Below are positions 37,849-47,889 of a stretch of 64,000 nucleotides of DNA, in pieces. The stretch spans positions 158,941 through 222,940 of the forward strand of contig NZ_JACHGM010000002.1 of the NCBI RefSeq assembly GCF_014202295.1, written 5' to 3'. Each line of letters opens with the position of its first letter. Position 1 is the first letter of the stretch. Made by a program: the position numbers and the translations under genes. The DNA comes from Borreliella afzelii (GTDB lineage Bacteria > Spirochaetota > Spirochaetia > Borreliales > Borreliaceae). The notes below the pieces were generated by a model. The model had not been told where the DNA came from. It ran no database searches and worked only from the letters and a program-made list of their open reading frames with translations.

Positions 37849-38955
37849 ATGAGACTTAATGCAGGGATTGTTGGACTTCCCAATGTAGGCAAATCTACTT
37901 TATTTTCCTCGTTGACATCGTCTAAGGTTGAGATTGCTAATTATCCTTTTTGTACTATCGAGCCAAATGTAGGAATAGTAGAGATTCCTGATGAAAGGCT
38001 TTTAAAAATTTCAGAGTGTATTGTTCCACAAAAAATTATTCCTGCTGTTATGGAATTTGTAGATATTGCAGGTCTTGTTAAAGGAGCATCAACAGGCGAA
38101 GGGCTTGGTAATAAATTTTTAGCTAATATTCGCGAAGTTTCTCTTATTGTTCATGTTGTAAGATGTTTTGAAGAAAAAGAGGTCATTCATGTTAATGATG
38201 ATATTAATCCTGAGAAAGATATAACTACAATTAATGTTGAACTTTGTCTATCAGATCTTGAAACTGTTCAAAAAAGCCTTCAAAAACAAGAAAAAAATGT
38301 TAAAAGCGCTGATAAAAAAATTAGTGAATATTCTAAGGCAATTGTTTTAATGCTAAAAAGACTTGAAGACCATTTAAGCAATATGAATCCTGTTGTTGAG
38401 TTTGAATTTGATGATTTTGAATACAATTTTATTAAATCATTAAATCTTTTGACTTTTAAAAAAGTTTTGTATGTTTGTAATGTTGATGAAAATTCACTTG
38501 GTGGCAATAAATATACAGATATTGTAAAAAATATTGCCTTGAAAGAAGGGAATGATTTTTTAATCTTGTGTGCCAAAATTGAATCCGAACTTGCTGGAAT
38601 AAAGGATGTATCTTATAAAAATGAAATGTTAGAATTATTTGGAATAAATGATAACGGTCTTAGTAATTTAATTAAAAAAGCTTATTATACTTTAGGACTT
38701 AGAACTTATTTTACAGCAGGTGTGCAAGAAGTTAGAGCTTGGACATTTAAACAGGGCATGAAAGCTCCCAAAGCTGCTGGAATAATACATAGTGATTTTG
38801 AGAAGGGGTTTATTAAGGCAGAAGTTTATTCTTGTGAAGATTTATTTAAATTTCAAAGTGTTCAAAAACTAAAAGAAAAAGGACTTGTTAGAATTGAAGG
38901 TAAGGAATATCTAGTAAGAGATGGAGATGTAATCTTTTTTAAATTTAATGTTTAG
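37849..38955 (+). CDS. ychF: Redox-regulated ATPase/GTPase YchF (OBG family)
   Basis: Translation-associated P-loop NTPase of the Obg family. 368 residues with the P-loop [12 protein letters not shown] at 8-19, switch [22 protein letters not shown], a coiled-coil insert (about 130-180) and a C-terminal TGS domain ([33 protein letters not shown]). YchF proteins prefer ATP and bind ribosomes. A strong SD (GGGAGGGGGTGAG) precedes the ATG. Length is canonical. Matches BB0235. Confidence 0.95.
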   Translation: MRLNAGIVGLPNVGKSTLFSSLTSSKVEIANYPFCTIEPNVGIVEIPDERLLKISECIVPQKIIPAVMEFVDIAGLVKGASTGEGLGNKFLANIREVSLIVHVVRCFEEKEVIHVNDDINPEKDITTINVELCLSDLETVQKSLQKQEKNVKSADKKISEYSKAIVLMLKRLEDHLSNMNPVVEFEFDDFEYNFIKSLNLLTFKKVLYVCNVDENSLGGNKYTDIVKNIALKEGNDFLILCAKIESELAGIKDVSYKNEMLELFGINDNGLSNLIKKAYYTLGLRTYFTAGVQEVRAWTFKQGMKAPKAAGIIHSDFEKGFIKAEVYSCEDLFKFQSVQKLKEKGLVRIEGKEYLVRDGDVIFFKFNV

Positions 38956-38964
38956 ATTTATTTT

Positions 38965-39792
38965 ATGATCAATTTATTTTTCAGTAATATAAAATTATTT
39001 AGTTTGTTTGTTTTTAATATTACGATTTGTTTGTTTTATTTGTTTTTGTATGACACAAGTTTTTTTTACTTTGTTTTAGCGATTCTTTTGATAAATTTTT
39101 TTGTAATTCTTTTTTATTTAAGATATTTTTGCTCTATTTCTTTTAAGGGGTCTGAGATTTATTATAAAGGCATTTTTTTAAGTTATAATTTTGATTTTAA
39201 TGACATTGTTTCGCTTGAAAAAAGATTGTCAGACAATGTTTTGATTTTGAAATTAAAAAATAAAAAAAGGATTAAGGTTTGTTTTTGGATAGACAATGGT
39301 TCGAGTGAATTATTCAAAGAGCTTAAGATTAAAAGAAAAGATTTATTTATCCCAAAATTGGAAAATTTCCCGATAAGATATTATTTGTCTTTTGCTTATC
39401 TTTGCATGTTTTTAGCTCGCATTATGATTAGTTTATTTGTTTATTATATTTCATTAAGTAATATATTTATTTTTTTATTTATTTGTTTTATTGACATTAA
39501 AGTTTTGTTAGGTGATTTTTTAGTTATTAGTAATATAGTTTTGTTTTATGAATTTAGGAAAGATTCAATTTATGAAAGGAAAATTTTTAAAAGTGAAATT
39601 TATTTTTATGAATTTTTTGAAAAAATTTTTATTGCTAGGGAATTTGAATTTAACAATAAAAATTATTTATGTTTTTCTTATAAAGGAAATCATCCAACAA
39701 AAAAAGTATATATTTTAAATAAAAAAATTTCTTATTCTATGCAAAAGGTTTTTGAATATATTAATCAAAACTATTATACTAAATTAACTTAA
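38965..39792 (+). CDS. Hypothetical integral membrane protein
   Basis: A 275-residue hydrophobic protein with two N-terminal helices (about 10-55), a soluble middle part and two more helices near 135-195, then a Phe/Tyr/Lys-rich soluble C-terminus. I recognise no family motif. The gene follows ychF by 9 bp, and the rpsT promoter begins right at its end. BB0234 position. Function unknown. Confidence 0.6.
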   Translation: MINLFFSNIKLFSLFVFNITICLFYLFLYDTSFFYFVLAILLINFFVILFYLRYFCSISFKGSEIYYKGIFLSYNFDFNDIVSLEKRLSDNVLILKLKNKKRIKVCFWIDNGSSELFKELKIKRKDLFIPKLENFPIRYYLSFAYLCMFLARIMISLFVYYISLSNIFIFLFICFIDIKVLLGDFLVISNIVLFYEFRKDSIYERKIFKSEIYFYEFFEKIFIAREFEFNNKNYLCFSYKGNHPTKKVYILNKKISYSMQKVFEYINQNYYTKLT

Positions 39793-39799
39793 GCTTTGA

Positions 39800-39828
39800 T
39801 TGACTATATTTAAATTAGTTGATATATT
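39800..39828 (+). promoter_or_regulatory. Promoter of rpsT-hbb-bactofilin unit
   Basis: TTGACT at 39800-39805 and TATATT at 39823-39828 with a 17-nt spacer, one of the best sigma-70 matches in the window. It lies 35 nt before the rpsT TTG start, and its position inside the longer open frame argues against a start at 39800. Confidence 0.65.
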
Positions 39829-39862
39829 AAAATTATTGTTTAATAATATTAAGGAGTATCAC

Positions 39863-40120
39863 TTGAGAAAAAATGCATCTGCATTGAAGCGCTCTCGTCA
39901 AAATTTAAAAAGAAAGATTAGAAATGTAAGTGTAAAAAGTGAATTAAAAACAATAGAAAAGCGCTGTATCAATATGATTAAAGCGGGCAAGAAAGACGAA
40001 GCTATTGAATTTTTTAAGTTTGTTGCAAAAAAATTAGACACTGCTGCTAGAAAGCGAATAATTCATAAAAATAAGGCTGCTAGAAAAAAATCTCGTTTAA
40101 ATGTTTTGCTATTAAAGTAA
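39863..40120 (+). CDS. rpsT: 30S ribosomal protein S20
   Basis: An 85-residue very basic protein binding 16S rRNA, with the S20 pattern NASALKRSRQNLKRKIRN at the start and AARKRIIHKNKAARKKSRLN at the end. I choose TTG 39863 as start because AAGGAG (39851-39856) lies 6 nt upstream. A longer frame from 39800 would add 21 residues and cover the promoter. Followed 12 bp later by hbb. Matches BB0233. Confidence 0.92.
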   Translation: MRKNASALKRSRQNLKRKIRNVSVKSELKTIEKRCINMIKAGKKDEAIEFFKFVAKKLDTAARKRIIHKNKAARKKSRLNVLLLK

Positions 40121-40132
40121 GGAAATTAGTTT

Positions 40133-40459
40133 ATGTCTTTTCCAAGAAGACCAAAGGTTACTAAGTCAGATATTGTTGATCAAATATCTTTGAATATTAG
40201 AAATAATAATCTAAAACTAGAAAAAAAATATATAAGACTTGTAATAGATGCTTTTTTTGAAGAGCTTAAAAGTAATCTTTGTTCGAATAATGTTATTGAA
40301 TTTAGATCTTTTGGTACATTCGAAGTTAGAAAAAGAAAGGGTCGTTTAAATGCGCGTAATCCCCAAACAGGGGAATATGTTAAGGTCCTAGATCATCATG
40401 TTGCGTATTTTCGTCCAGGCAAAGATTTGAAAGAGAGAGTGTGGGGTATTAAAGGTTAA
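40133..40459 (+). CDS. hbb: HU-family nucleoid protein Hbb
   Basis: A 108-residue DNA-bending protein of the DNABII (HU/IHF) family. The signature appears as [20 protein letters not shown] followed by PQTGE, and the DNA-intercalating arm proline is part of NPQTGE. Slightly longer than E. coli HU (90) through an N-terminal extension ([12 protein letters not shown]) and a short tail. B. burgdorferi Hbb is known to bend DNA sharply. The next gene starts at the base after the stop. Matches BB0232. Confidence 0.95.
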   Translation: MSFPRRPKVTKSDIVDQISLNIRNNNLKLEKKYIRLVIDAFFEELKSNLCSNNVIEFRSFGTFEVRKRKGRLNARNPQTGEYVKVLDHHVAYFRPGKDLKERVWGIKG

Positions 40460-40867
40460 ATGCCGGTTAATATGGTAGATTCTTATAAATGGGATTGTAA
40501 GCTGGATTCTAGTTTAACTTTTAGAGGAAAATTAAAATTTGAAGGAACTTTGTATCTCGATTCTTCTTTTGAGGGTGAAATATCTTCAAAAGGGGGTGTG
40601 CTTTTTATTGGGAAGAACAGCAAGGTTATCACCAATGTAGTAATTTGTGATACATTAATAGTAGAAGGAATTTTGAAAGGCAATGTAAATGCCGCTAGTA
40701 AAGTTTATTTAAACAGTGGTTGTAAAATATATGGGGATGTAAAGACAAAAAAAATATTTATTAATGATAATATAATTTTTGATGGTAAGTGTGAGATGAT
40801 AAAGTCTAATGAAATTGTAGATTTGTTTTCTTTCACCGTTTCACAAATAAAAGATACTTTGCAATAA
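40460..40867 (+). CDS. Bactofilin-family protein (second in window)
   Basis: A 135-residue protein whose body is a short beta-helix of the bactofilin type: SLTFRGKLKFEGTLYLDSSF, GEISSKGGVLFIGKNSKV, IVEGILKGNVNAASKVYLNS and CKIYGDVKTKKIFINDN. No peptidase gene is next to it, unlike the bactofilin at 26867. It starts directly at the end of hbb and is probably co-transcribed with rpsT and hbb. Matches BB0231. Confidence 0.82.
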   Translation: MPVNMVDSYKWDCKLDSSLTFRGKLKFEGTLYLDSSFEGEISSKGGVLFIGKNSKVITNVVICDTLIVEGILKGNVNAASKVYLNSGCKIYGDVKTKKIFINDNIIFDGKCEMIKSNEIVDLFSFTVSQIKDTLQ

Positions 40868-40946
40868 GGTCGGTGTTTTTTATTAATTAATAATAAGTAG
40901 ATTTTTATAAAATCCTTTCTCAAAAATTTAATTCATAGAGGAAAGT

Positions 40947-42494
40947 ATGGACAAAAAAAATGTTGGATTTGATTTGGAAAATGAAATAAGGCGGTTGGAT
41001 GTTTCTAAAGAGTTTAAGATTGAAGATAATTTGAAAAAAAAAGTGGTTAAAGTTGTTGCTAAAAAGGATTCTACATCTAACGTGACAAAATCTGCAGATT
41101 TAAGTGGTGCAAAAGATTCAAACGGTGTAGTATTTTCTGAATTTGATTATGATATTCCTGCTTCAGGTTTAGAAAATAGTATTAAAACTTTAGAGCAAAG
41201 TAATATTATTAAGTTTTTTAATGGTAAAGATTATGTAGAGATTGAAAAACTTTATGACAAGCCAATTACAGAGGTTAGGAAAATTGTTGAAGGTCTTGGG
41301 ACCAATCATACTATTGCTGTAACAATGAAAAAAACCGAATTAATATTTTTATTGGTGAAAATATTAAGCGAGAATGATATTAATGTTTTATTTACAGGTG
41401 TACTTGATGTACTTAGTGATGGTTATGGGTTTTTGAGAACTGCATCAAATTCTTATCTTTCAGGAGGTAATGATGTTTACGTTTCTCCTTCTCAGATTAG
41501 ACTTTTTAATTTAAGAACCGGGGATATTTTATATGGCCAAATTAGATCTCCTAGAGATGGTGAGAGATTTTTTGCCATGGTTAAAATTAAATCTATTAAT
41601 AATCAAGATCCTACGTTTGCTCAAAACAGAATACCTTTTGATAATTTAACTCCTCTTTATCCCAATATTAAATTGAATCTTGAATATGAAAATTGCAATA
41701 TTTCTACAAGGCTTATTAATCTTTTTTCACCTATAGGTAAAGGACAAAGGGCTTTAATAGTTTCTCCTCCAAAGGCGGGAAAGACCACCTTGCTTCAAAA
41801 AATAGCTAACGCAATAACCACCAATTATTCGGATGTTATTTTAATGATATTGCTTATTGATGAGAGGCCAGAAGAAGTAACAGATATGATTCGCAGTGTT
41901 AAAGGTGAAGTGATTGCATCTAATTTTGATGAGCAGGCTAGTAGGCATGTTCAGGTAGCAGAGATGGTTATTGAAAAGGCAAAAAGACTTGTTGAAAACA
42001 AAAAAGATGTTGTTATTTTGCTTGATTCTATTACAAGGCTTGCGAGGGCATATAATCAAACTATGCCAACTTCTGGTAAAATTTTATCGGGCGGAGTAGA
42101 TTCTAATGCTCTTCATAAGCCAAAGAGGTTTTTTGGATCTGCTAGAAATATTGAGGAAGGGGGAAGTTTGACTATTATAGCTACTGCTTTGGTTGATACT
42201 GGCAGTAAAATGGATGAAGTTATTTTTGAAGAATTTAAAAGTACCGGTAATATGGAATTAATTCTTGATAGAAGTTTGGCGGACAGAAGACTTTTCCCTG
42301 CTATTAATATTAAAAAGTCAGGTACCAGAAAAGAAGAGCTACTACTTAGTGAAGAGGAACGTTCTAAGATTTTGCTTATTAGAAGAATACTCGGAGGTGT
42401 TGATGATTATGAGGGGGTTGAAGTTCTGATAGAAAAGATGAAAAAAAGCAAAAATAATGAGATCTTTTTAAAGACAATGAGTAATGGCAATTAA
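40947..42494 (+). CDS. rho: Transcription termination factor Rho
   Basis: Hexameric RNA-dependent ATPase that ends transcription and prevents R-loops. 515 residues: an N-terminal Lys/Asp-rich extension of about 85 residues, an OB-type RNA-binding domain ([20 protein letters not shown], about 150-170), and the RecA-like motor with Walker [13 protein letters not shown] near 275, Walker [17 protein letters not shown] and the Q/R-loop region ([17 protein letters not shown]). The 79-bp gap to the bactofilin gene ends with AGAGGAAAG ahead of the ATG. Matches BB0230. Confidence 0.96.
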   Translation: MDKKNVGFDLENEIRRLDVSKEFKIEDNLKKKVVKVVAKKDSTSNVTKSADLSGAKDSNGVVFSEFDYDIPASGLENSIKTLEQSNIIKFFNGKDYVEIEKLYDKPITEVRKIVEGLGTNHTIAVTMKKTELIFLLVKILSENDINVLFTGVLDVLSDGYGFLRTASNSYLSGGNDVYVSPSQIRLFNLRTGDILYGQIRSPRDGERFFAMVKIKSINNQDPTFAQNRIPFDNLTPLYPNIKLNLEYENCNISTRLINLFSPIGKGQRALIVSPPKAGKTTLLQKIANAITTNYSDVILMILLIDERPEEVTDMIRSVKGEVIASNFDEQASRHVQVAEMVIEKAKRLVENKKDVVILLDSITRLARAYNQTMPTSGKILSGGVDSNALHKPKRFFGSARNIEEGGSLTIIATALVDTGSKMDEVIFEEFKSTGNMELILDRSLADRRLFPAINIKKSGTRKEELLLSEEERSKILLIRRILGGVDDYEGVEVLIEKMKKSKNNEIFLKTMSNGN

Positions 42495-42499
42495 ATAAA

Positions 42500-42528
42500 T
42501 TGACATTATTTTTAATGTAAATTAAACT
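42500..42528 (+). promoter_or_regulatory. Promoter of rpmE
   Basis: Consensus TTGACA at 42500-42505 and TAAACT at 42523-42528 with 17-nt spacing, in the 60-bp gap after rho. AGAGGAGAG follows before the rpmE ATG at 42555. Confidence 0.6.
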
Positions 42529-42554
42529 TTAGTGAAGGTTAAGAGGAGAGTTTT

Positions 42555-42800
42555 ATGAGAAAAGGTGTGCATCCAAAAAATAATTTAGTGGTATTTAAAG
42601 ACGGATCAAATGGAGCAATGTTTTTAACCAGGTCTACTTTGAATTCAAAGGAAACTATTAAATATATTGATGGAAAGGAATATCCATTGATTACTGTAGA
42701 GATTACAAGTAAATCACACCCCTTTTATACTGGTCAACAAAAGTTTGTTGATGCAGCAGGAAGAATTGATAAATTTAATAAAAGGTATAAAAAGTCCTAA
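42555..42800 (+). CDS. rpmE: 50S ribosomal protein L31 (type B)
   Basis: An 81-residue ribosomal protein with the L31 pattern [20 protein letters not shown] and [20 protein letters not shown]. It lacks the CxxC zinc pairs, so it is the zinc-free B-type (YkgM/RpmE2-like) form, with DKFNKRYK near the C-terminus. It has its own promoter behind rho and converges on the M16 protease gene. Matches BB0229. Confidence 0.92.
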   Translation: MRKGVHPKNNLVVFKDGSNGAMFLTRSTLNSKETIKYIDGKEYPLITVEITSKSHPFYTGQQKFVDAAGRIDKFNKRYKKS

Positions 42801-42836
42801 AAAAATCAGTTTTTTGTATAAAATTTTGAGAAAATA

Positions 42837-45755
42837 TTAATAGATTTTTTTTACGTTATATTCTTTTCCTATTAGTTTTTCCAGATTGTTTTTTTCTTCT
42901 TCATATGTTTTGTTATTTATTAAAGATGCAATGCTATTGCGGTGTCTTATTTGTGTTAGAATCTTTTCGGATATTTCTTTAATATCTTGAGGTGTAATTG
43001 TAAAGTAGGCATTTCGAATGGCTTGCCTTAAACTATCGCTAATATTTAACATTTTTCTTCTATAGCTTTGCAAAGCTTCTGTGGCTTTAGTTTTTACATA
43101 AATGTTGGTTCCTATTAAACCTATTAAATAGGTATAAATCTCTTCATTTGTTAGTTTATTATTAGCCAATTCTTCTAAAGAGTTTTCGAAAGCTTGGTAA
43201 GTTTTGATGAAATTAGGGTCTCTGTAGGATGCAAAAGAGAAAATTCCGTTAGCGATCGATGCACTTGCTCCATATGCACCGCCTATCACTCTTATTTTTT
43301 CCCAAAAAATTCCACTTCTTAATATATGCTCTAAAAAATTTGCTTTTGGATAATTTTCATCGTTGATTTTGTAACTAGGAAAACATATAGCATTGAAAGC
43401 TACTTTTGATTGAATAATTATTATTTCTTTTAATGTTTTGTTATTTGCCGTTTCAATATTGAGCAATCCATTGTAATAATTATGCTCTTTTAGGTTTTCT
43501 TTTAGATTGAACAATTCATTTTCTAAGTTTTTAAGAATATCGTCAGTGTTTCCCATTATTAGTGCAGATAGATTGTTTTTTAAAATTATTTTATTTTTTA
43601 AATTGTCTAATTTATTTGCTATGTCTTTTAAAGACTCTGTATCTGTTTTCACTTTTTGCCAAAATTCTCTACCCGTTATTCCATTTTGCAATTCTTTTAA
43701 ATATTCATTTAATTTTAGCTTTGATTTGGACCTTAATATTGCCAAAAGATGTCCTTTGGGGATTAATAAGGATTTAAAATCGTTTTTCAAGCTTAGTGTT
43801 ATTTCCTTTAATCTCTCATAATCATGGAAATTAATGTTAATTAAAATTTCTTTGATTAGCTCAAATGATTCTTTAACTTTATGGTTAAAAGATTTAAAGC
43901 TAATATTAAATGAATTTAAAATGTTTCCATTAATATCTTCGTCATAACTTTCAGATATATTTATTTGTCCCAAAGTATTTTGGATTTTATTGTTAATATC
44001 TATATAAGAATAGTTTTTTGTAGATAAATCTTGGAGAGCTCTTTTTAATAAAGATAAGTATATATAATCTTCTTTTTCTAAAAAATTTAGTTTAAAAAAT
44101 AAGTTTACATTAAAAATGTTGTTATTCTTAAATTTAAAAGAATGTAGATTTAGTTCTTTTATTTCATTAAGATCCAAACTTTTTTCTATTTGTTTTGGTA
44201 AATCTTCTATTTTTAGTAAAGGAAGTTTTGCTATATCTGCTTTAGAGTCTTTTTTATTTTGGTATTTTTTAAACTGATTGTAGTCTTTTTTAAATTGTAA
44301 AAATTCTTCTGGATTTTGTTTAATTTCAATTTCCTTTGCCATTAATTTTTTTTCAATTTCTTCTTCCATTTCTTTTTCTGTATCATATGATGGAATAAAG
44401 CTTATTAATGTATAATGCTTGTTAAGTATTAGATATTTTTCGATTAAATTTTCAAAATAATAAATTCCTTTTTCCAATTTATTTGTAATTTCATTTATAT
44501 AGTGGCTTGTTTGTAATGTTTTGATTGGATGCATGCCATTTAGCCATCCTTTGAAACTTTTTATCATTAAAGCGATGGGGAGATTTTGTCCTTTTTCTTC
44601 TTTTAGAGCGAATTCGTAGCCAAAAAGAATGCCTTTTATTAGCTCTTTTGGAATTTTATTTTTTACTAAATTTTTAAGCTCACTGAAAATTAAATTTTTA
44701 AATTCTTTTTCTTTTTTTTCAACAACATTTTGAAGTCCAAATGAAAAAATGGATTCTTTTAAATCTGTATTGATTCCGCTAATATGGGCTATATCTTCAC
44801 CAATCCCGCTTTTTAAGACATTGATCGTGAATGGACAAGAATCATCTAAAAGTATTTCTGAGAGAATTTCAAGACCAATACTGTCTTCAATATTGTTAAT
44901 TTCTGTACAAAGCCAATTTATTGTGTATACACCAAGAGTATTATCGTTTTCTTTAGGAATTTTGTATGTTAATTTTTTTCCTTTTTCCCATCTTTTAACT
45001 TTTTCTATTTCAATATTAACATTGCTTTTTTCTTTTTTATAAGGCCTTATTATGTATTTTTCAATGAAATTTAGATTTTTTTCAGTCTGAATGTTGCCGC
45101 ATAAAAATATTTTACAGTTTTCAAGTGTATAATATTTTTTATAAAAATCTAAAAAACTTTCGTAGGTGAGATCAATAATATTTGTTGGGATTCCGCCTGA
45201 ATCGTATTTATATGCTCCTTCTTCAAAAAGAGAACTACTTGCTATTTCGTTGATTAGAGAATTTTTATTTGAGTAGCTGCCTTTCATTTCGTTAAAGACA
45301 ATTCCAGATACTTTAAAATCTTTTGGATTTACATTGTATCCTTCTTGCATAAATGCTTCTTTTTTAAGCAATGGGTTAAATATAGAATCGGCATAGATAT
45401 TAAATAAATTAAAATAGTCTTTCTCAATTGTAGATGCTGCTAGGTAGATGGTTTTGTCTGGAAATGTCATTGCATTTAAAAATGTGTTTAGACTTCCCTT
45501 TAATAGATAAAGAAATGGATCTTTTATTTTATATTTATTAGAACCACAAAAAATTGTATGTTCTAAAACATGTGCAACCCCCGTATTGTTTGAAGGTATT
45601 GTCTTGAAGGCTATGCAAAATGCATTTTCTTTAAAAGAATCACTTTTTAAGTGAAATATTTCAAGACCGCTGTCATGTTTAAAATAAAGTCCTTCTGCAT
45701 CATGTTCTTCTAAATAAGTTTTTGAAATTAGTTTGAAAATTTTTTTCTTTTTCAT
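42837..45755 (-). CDS. M16C zinc metallopeptidase (presequence-protease type)
   Basis: A 972-residue insulinase-superfamily protease of the M16C subfamily: an enclosed two-half chamber that degrades peptides. The inverted zinc motif HVLEH (HxxEH) is in GVAHVLEHTIFCGSNKY near residue 62, and the downstream glutamate is in GIVFNEMKGSYSNKN near 152. The C-terminal half carries the substrate-positioning motif GGAYGASAS near 830. No signal peptide, so cytoplasmic. The length is canonical for M16C. The lipoprotein gene upstream ends where this one begins. Matches BB0228. Confidence 0.9.
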   Translation of the reverse strand: MKKKKIFKLISKTYLEEHDAEGLYFKHDSGLEIFHLKSDSFKENAFCIAFKTIPSNNTGVAHVLEHTIFCGSNKYKIKDPFLYLLKGSLNTFLNAMTFPDKTIYLAASTIEKDYFNLFNIYADSIFNPLLKKEAFMQEGYNVNPKDFKVSGIVFNEMKGSYSNKNSLINEIASSSLFEEGAYKYDSGGIPTNIIDLTYESFLDFYKKYYTLENCKIFLCGNIQTEKNLNFIEKYIIRPYKKEKSNVNIEIEKVKRWEKGKKLTYKIPKENDNTLGVYTINWLCTEINNIEDSIGLEILSEILLDDSCPFTINVLKSGIGEDIAHISGINTDLKESIFSFGLQNVVEKKEKEFKNLIFSELKNLVKNKIPKELIKGILFGYEFALKEEKGQNLPIALMIKSFKGWLNGMHPIKTLQTSHYINEITNKLEKGIYYFENLIEKYLILNKHYTLISFIPSYDTEKEMEEEIEKKLMAKEIEIKQNPEEFLQFKKDYNQFKKYQNKKDSKADIAKLPLLKIEDLPKQIEKSLDLNEIKELNLHSFKFKNNNIFNVNLFFKLNFLEKEDYIYLSLLKRALQDLSTKNYSYIDINNKIQNTLGQINISESYDEDINGNILNSFNISFKSFNHKVKESFELIKEILININFHDYERLKEITLSLKNDFKSLLIPKGHLLAILRSKSKLKLNEYLKELQNGITGREFWQKVKTDTESLKDIANKLDNLKNKIILKNNLSALIMGNTDDILKNLENELFNLKENLKEHNYYNGLLNIETANNKTLKEIIIIQSKVAFNAICFPSYKINDENYPKANFLEHILRSGIFWEKIRVIGGAYGASASIANGIFSFASYRDPNFIKTYQAFENSLEELANNKLTNEEIYTYLIGLIGTNIYVKTKATEALQSYRRKMLNISDSLRQAIRNAYFTITPQDIKEISEKILTQIRHRNSIASLINNKTYEEEKNNLEKLIGKEYNVKKIY

Positions 45756-46472
45756 TTATGGCTTTAATCCTTGTTTTACAAATTGTGCTATTTCGTTTTC
45801 ATTAAATTCAAATATGTTTTCGAGCTCTTCTGTATCGTCTAGTTTAAATGTATATTCAGGGAATTTAATGATAATTTTTTTGTTTTCAAAGTAAATTACT
45901 GCTTGCTGTAAATCAAATAATAATTCGTTAGGTAAAATTTTTTCTTTAATTTTTTTTATAAAAAATGGGAATGCTTCATCTGTTTTAATTATGTCGTCAA
46001 TATTATGAATATAATTTCCTTTATCTTGAATGTAATAGCTTCTGTAATTTGTAATAGGACTATTATTGATCTCTTGAGTTGAAATAAGTATTATTGTATA
46101 AGTATTGTACCCATGGTGAATTTCATAGTCTATTTTTAAGCTAAATTTTTTATCCTCAGGCTTAAGCTCGTTACTAACAATATCAAGTCTTGCTACAATT
46201 TGGCTTACATATTCATTAAGCTCAGTATTCAATTCCTCAAGATTTCCTTTTTCTTTACCCTCAATTATTAATTTAGGTATTCTAATATTGTATTCATAAA
46301 ATTTTGATTCTTCTTTTGAATTCATTGAAGTTATTATTAAAGAATTCATTTTGCTGCTGTTTGAGTTAATATCTTTAAAATCGATTTTAGTTAATTTTTT
46401 TGTACATCCGTTAAAAATCATTAATGTAGATATTAACATAAAAGTTGATTTTATTGTTCTTGGATTTAGCAT
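45756..46472 (-). CDS. Lipoprotein, possibly DUF3298/RsiV-like
   Basis: A 238-residue predicted lipoprotein: hydrophobic signal then lipobox IFNGC with Cys at about 23. The mature part alternates strands (YNIRIPKLIIEGKEKGNLEE, HGYNTYTIILISTQEINNSP) and ends with a segment resembling the DUF3298 fold of RsiV/PdaC (NYIHNIDDIIKTDEAFPFFI and VIYFENKKIIIKFPEYTF). That assignment is tentative. Ribosome site AGGGAG precedes the ATG. Adjacent to the M16 gene in one transcript. Matches BB0227, listed among chromosomal lipoproteins. Confidence 0.65.
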   Translation of the reverse strand: MLNPRTIKSTFMLISTLMIFNGCTKKLTKIDFKDINSNSSKMNSLIITSMNSKEESKFYEYNIRIPKLIIEGKEKGNLEELNTELNEYVSQIVARLDIVSNELKPEDKKFSLKIDYEIHHGYNTYTIILISTQEINNSPITNYRSYYIQDKGNYIHNIDDIIKTDEAFPFFIKKIKEKILPNELLFDLQQAVIYFENKKIIIKFPEYTFKLDDTEELENIFEFNENEIAQFVKQGLKP

Positions 46473-46611
46473 ACGATGATTTCTCCCTGCAATATTTATT
46501 CTAATCCTGCTATAAGATATTATATAATAACCTTGATATGAATTAATATTATTTGTAATTTTGTTTAAAAATTTTACTTAATTTTATTTAAGACATATCT
46601 TAGGAGATAAG

Positions 46612-47889
46612 ATGCTTGATCTGAAATTTATTAGAGATAATCTTGATCTTGTTAAGAGAAGTATTAAAGCAAGGGGTCTTGTTTTAGATATTGATAAATT
46701 AATTTATCTTGATGATAAGAGGAAAAAAATAATTACCAAAATTGGCGAGCTTAATGCAAAAAGAAATGAAAATTCCTCTAAAATGCGAGAAAACCTTGAT
46801 AAGGTTTTAAAAATCTCTTTAATAGAAACCGGAAAGATTTTAAAAAAACAACTTATCGATCTAGAAGAAGAGCTTGAGAGAGTATCTTTTGACTTTGACC
46901 TTGAAAATAAGCGAGTACCTAATATTTTGTCGCCTGATGTGCCTATTGGTAATAGTGAAGAAGACAATTTCGAGATAAAAAAAGTGGGAATTATTCCAAG
47001 GTTTGATTTTAAACCAAAAGATCATTTAGAACTTGGCAGAGATTTGGATCTTCTAGATTTTGACAGAGCACGTGAGGTTAGTGGTAGTAAATTTTATTAT
47101 CTTAAAAATGAAGCAGTTTTTTTAGAAATTGCTCTAATTAATTTCTCTTTGAATAAATTAAGAGAAAAAGGTTTTAATGTTTTTATTACTCCTGATGTTG
47201 CAAGAGAGTTTATAGTTGATGGGATTGGTTTTAATCCTCGTGGCAACGAAAGCAATATTTATAAGATTGAAGATACAGATAAATATCTTGTAGGCACTTC
47301 TGAAATTACGCTTGGTGGTTACTATTATAATAAAATAATAGATCTCACTTTACCAATAAAAATGGCAGGATTTTCACATTGCTTTCGAAAAGAAGCTGGA
47401 GCATATGGGCAGCTTTCAAAAGGTCTTTATAGAGTTCATCAGTTTAGCAAGGTGGAGATGTTTTGTTTTTGTAAAGCAGAAGAATCTTCGATTATTCATG
47501 ACGAATTTTTGAGTATTCAAGAGCAAATTTTTACTGAGCTTGAGATTCCTTATAGGGTTTTAAATATTTGTTCTTTTGATCTTGGTTCGCCAGCTTATAA
47601 AAAATATGATATTGAAGCATGGATGCCTGGAAGAGACGGTAAAGGTGGCTATGGGGAGATTACTTCAACGTCAAATTGTACAGATTATCAATCAAGAAGG
47701 CTTAAGATTAGATATAAAGATCAAGATGGGCAAAATAAATTTGCACACATGGTAAATGGAACAGCAATAGCTACAACTAGAGTTATTATTTCCATACTTG
47801 AAAACTTTCAAGATGAAAAGGGAGGAGTTAGAATTCCTAAAAGTTTGGTTAAGTATACAGGTTTTGATTACATTCCTTTTAAGAATTAG
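46612..47889 (+). CDS. serS: Seryl-tRNA synthetase
   Basis: Class II synthetase charging tRNA-Ser. 425 residues: an N-terminal coiled-coil arm (about 25-105) that grips the long variable arm of the tRNA, then the catalytic core with motif 2 [20 protein letters not shown] and motif 3 [30 protein letters not shown] and [10 protein letters not shown] are also family-typical. AGGAGA precedes the ATG. The last 11 bp overlap the convergent dus gene. Matches BB0226. Confidence 0.96.
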   Translation: MLDLKFIRDNLDLVKRSIKARGLVLDIDKLIYLDDKRKKIITKIGELNAKRNENSSKMRENLDKVLKISLIETGKILKKQLIDLEEELERVSFDFDLENKRVPNILSPDVPIGNSEEDNFEIKKVGIIPRFDFKPKDHLELGRDLDLLDFDRAREVSGSKFYYLKNEAVFLEIALINFSLNKLREKGFNVFITPDVAREFIVDGIGFNPRGNESNIYKIEDTDKYLVGTSEITLGGYYYNKIIDLTLPIKMAGFSHCFRKEAGAYGQLSKGLYRVHQFSKVEMFCFCKAEESSIIHDEFLSIQEQIFTELEIPYRVLNICSFDLGSPAYKKYDIEAWMPGRDGKGGYGEITSTSNCTDYQSRRLKIRYKDQDGQNKFAHMVNGTAIATTRVIISILENFQDEKGGVRIPKSLVKYTGFDYIPFKN

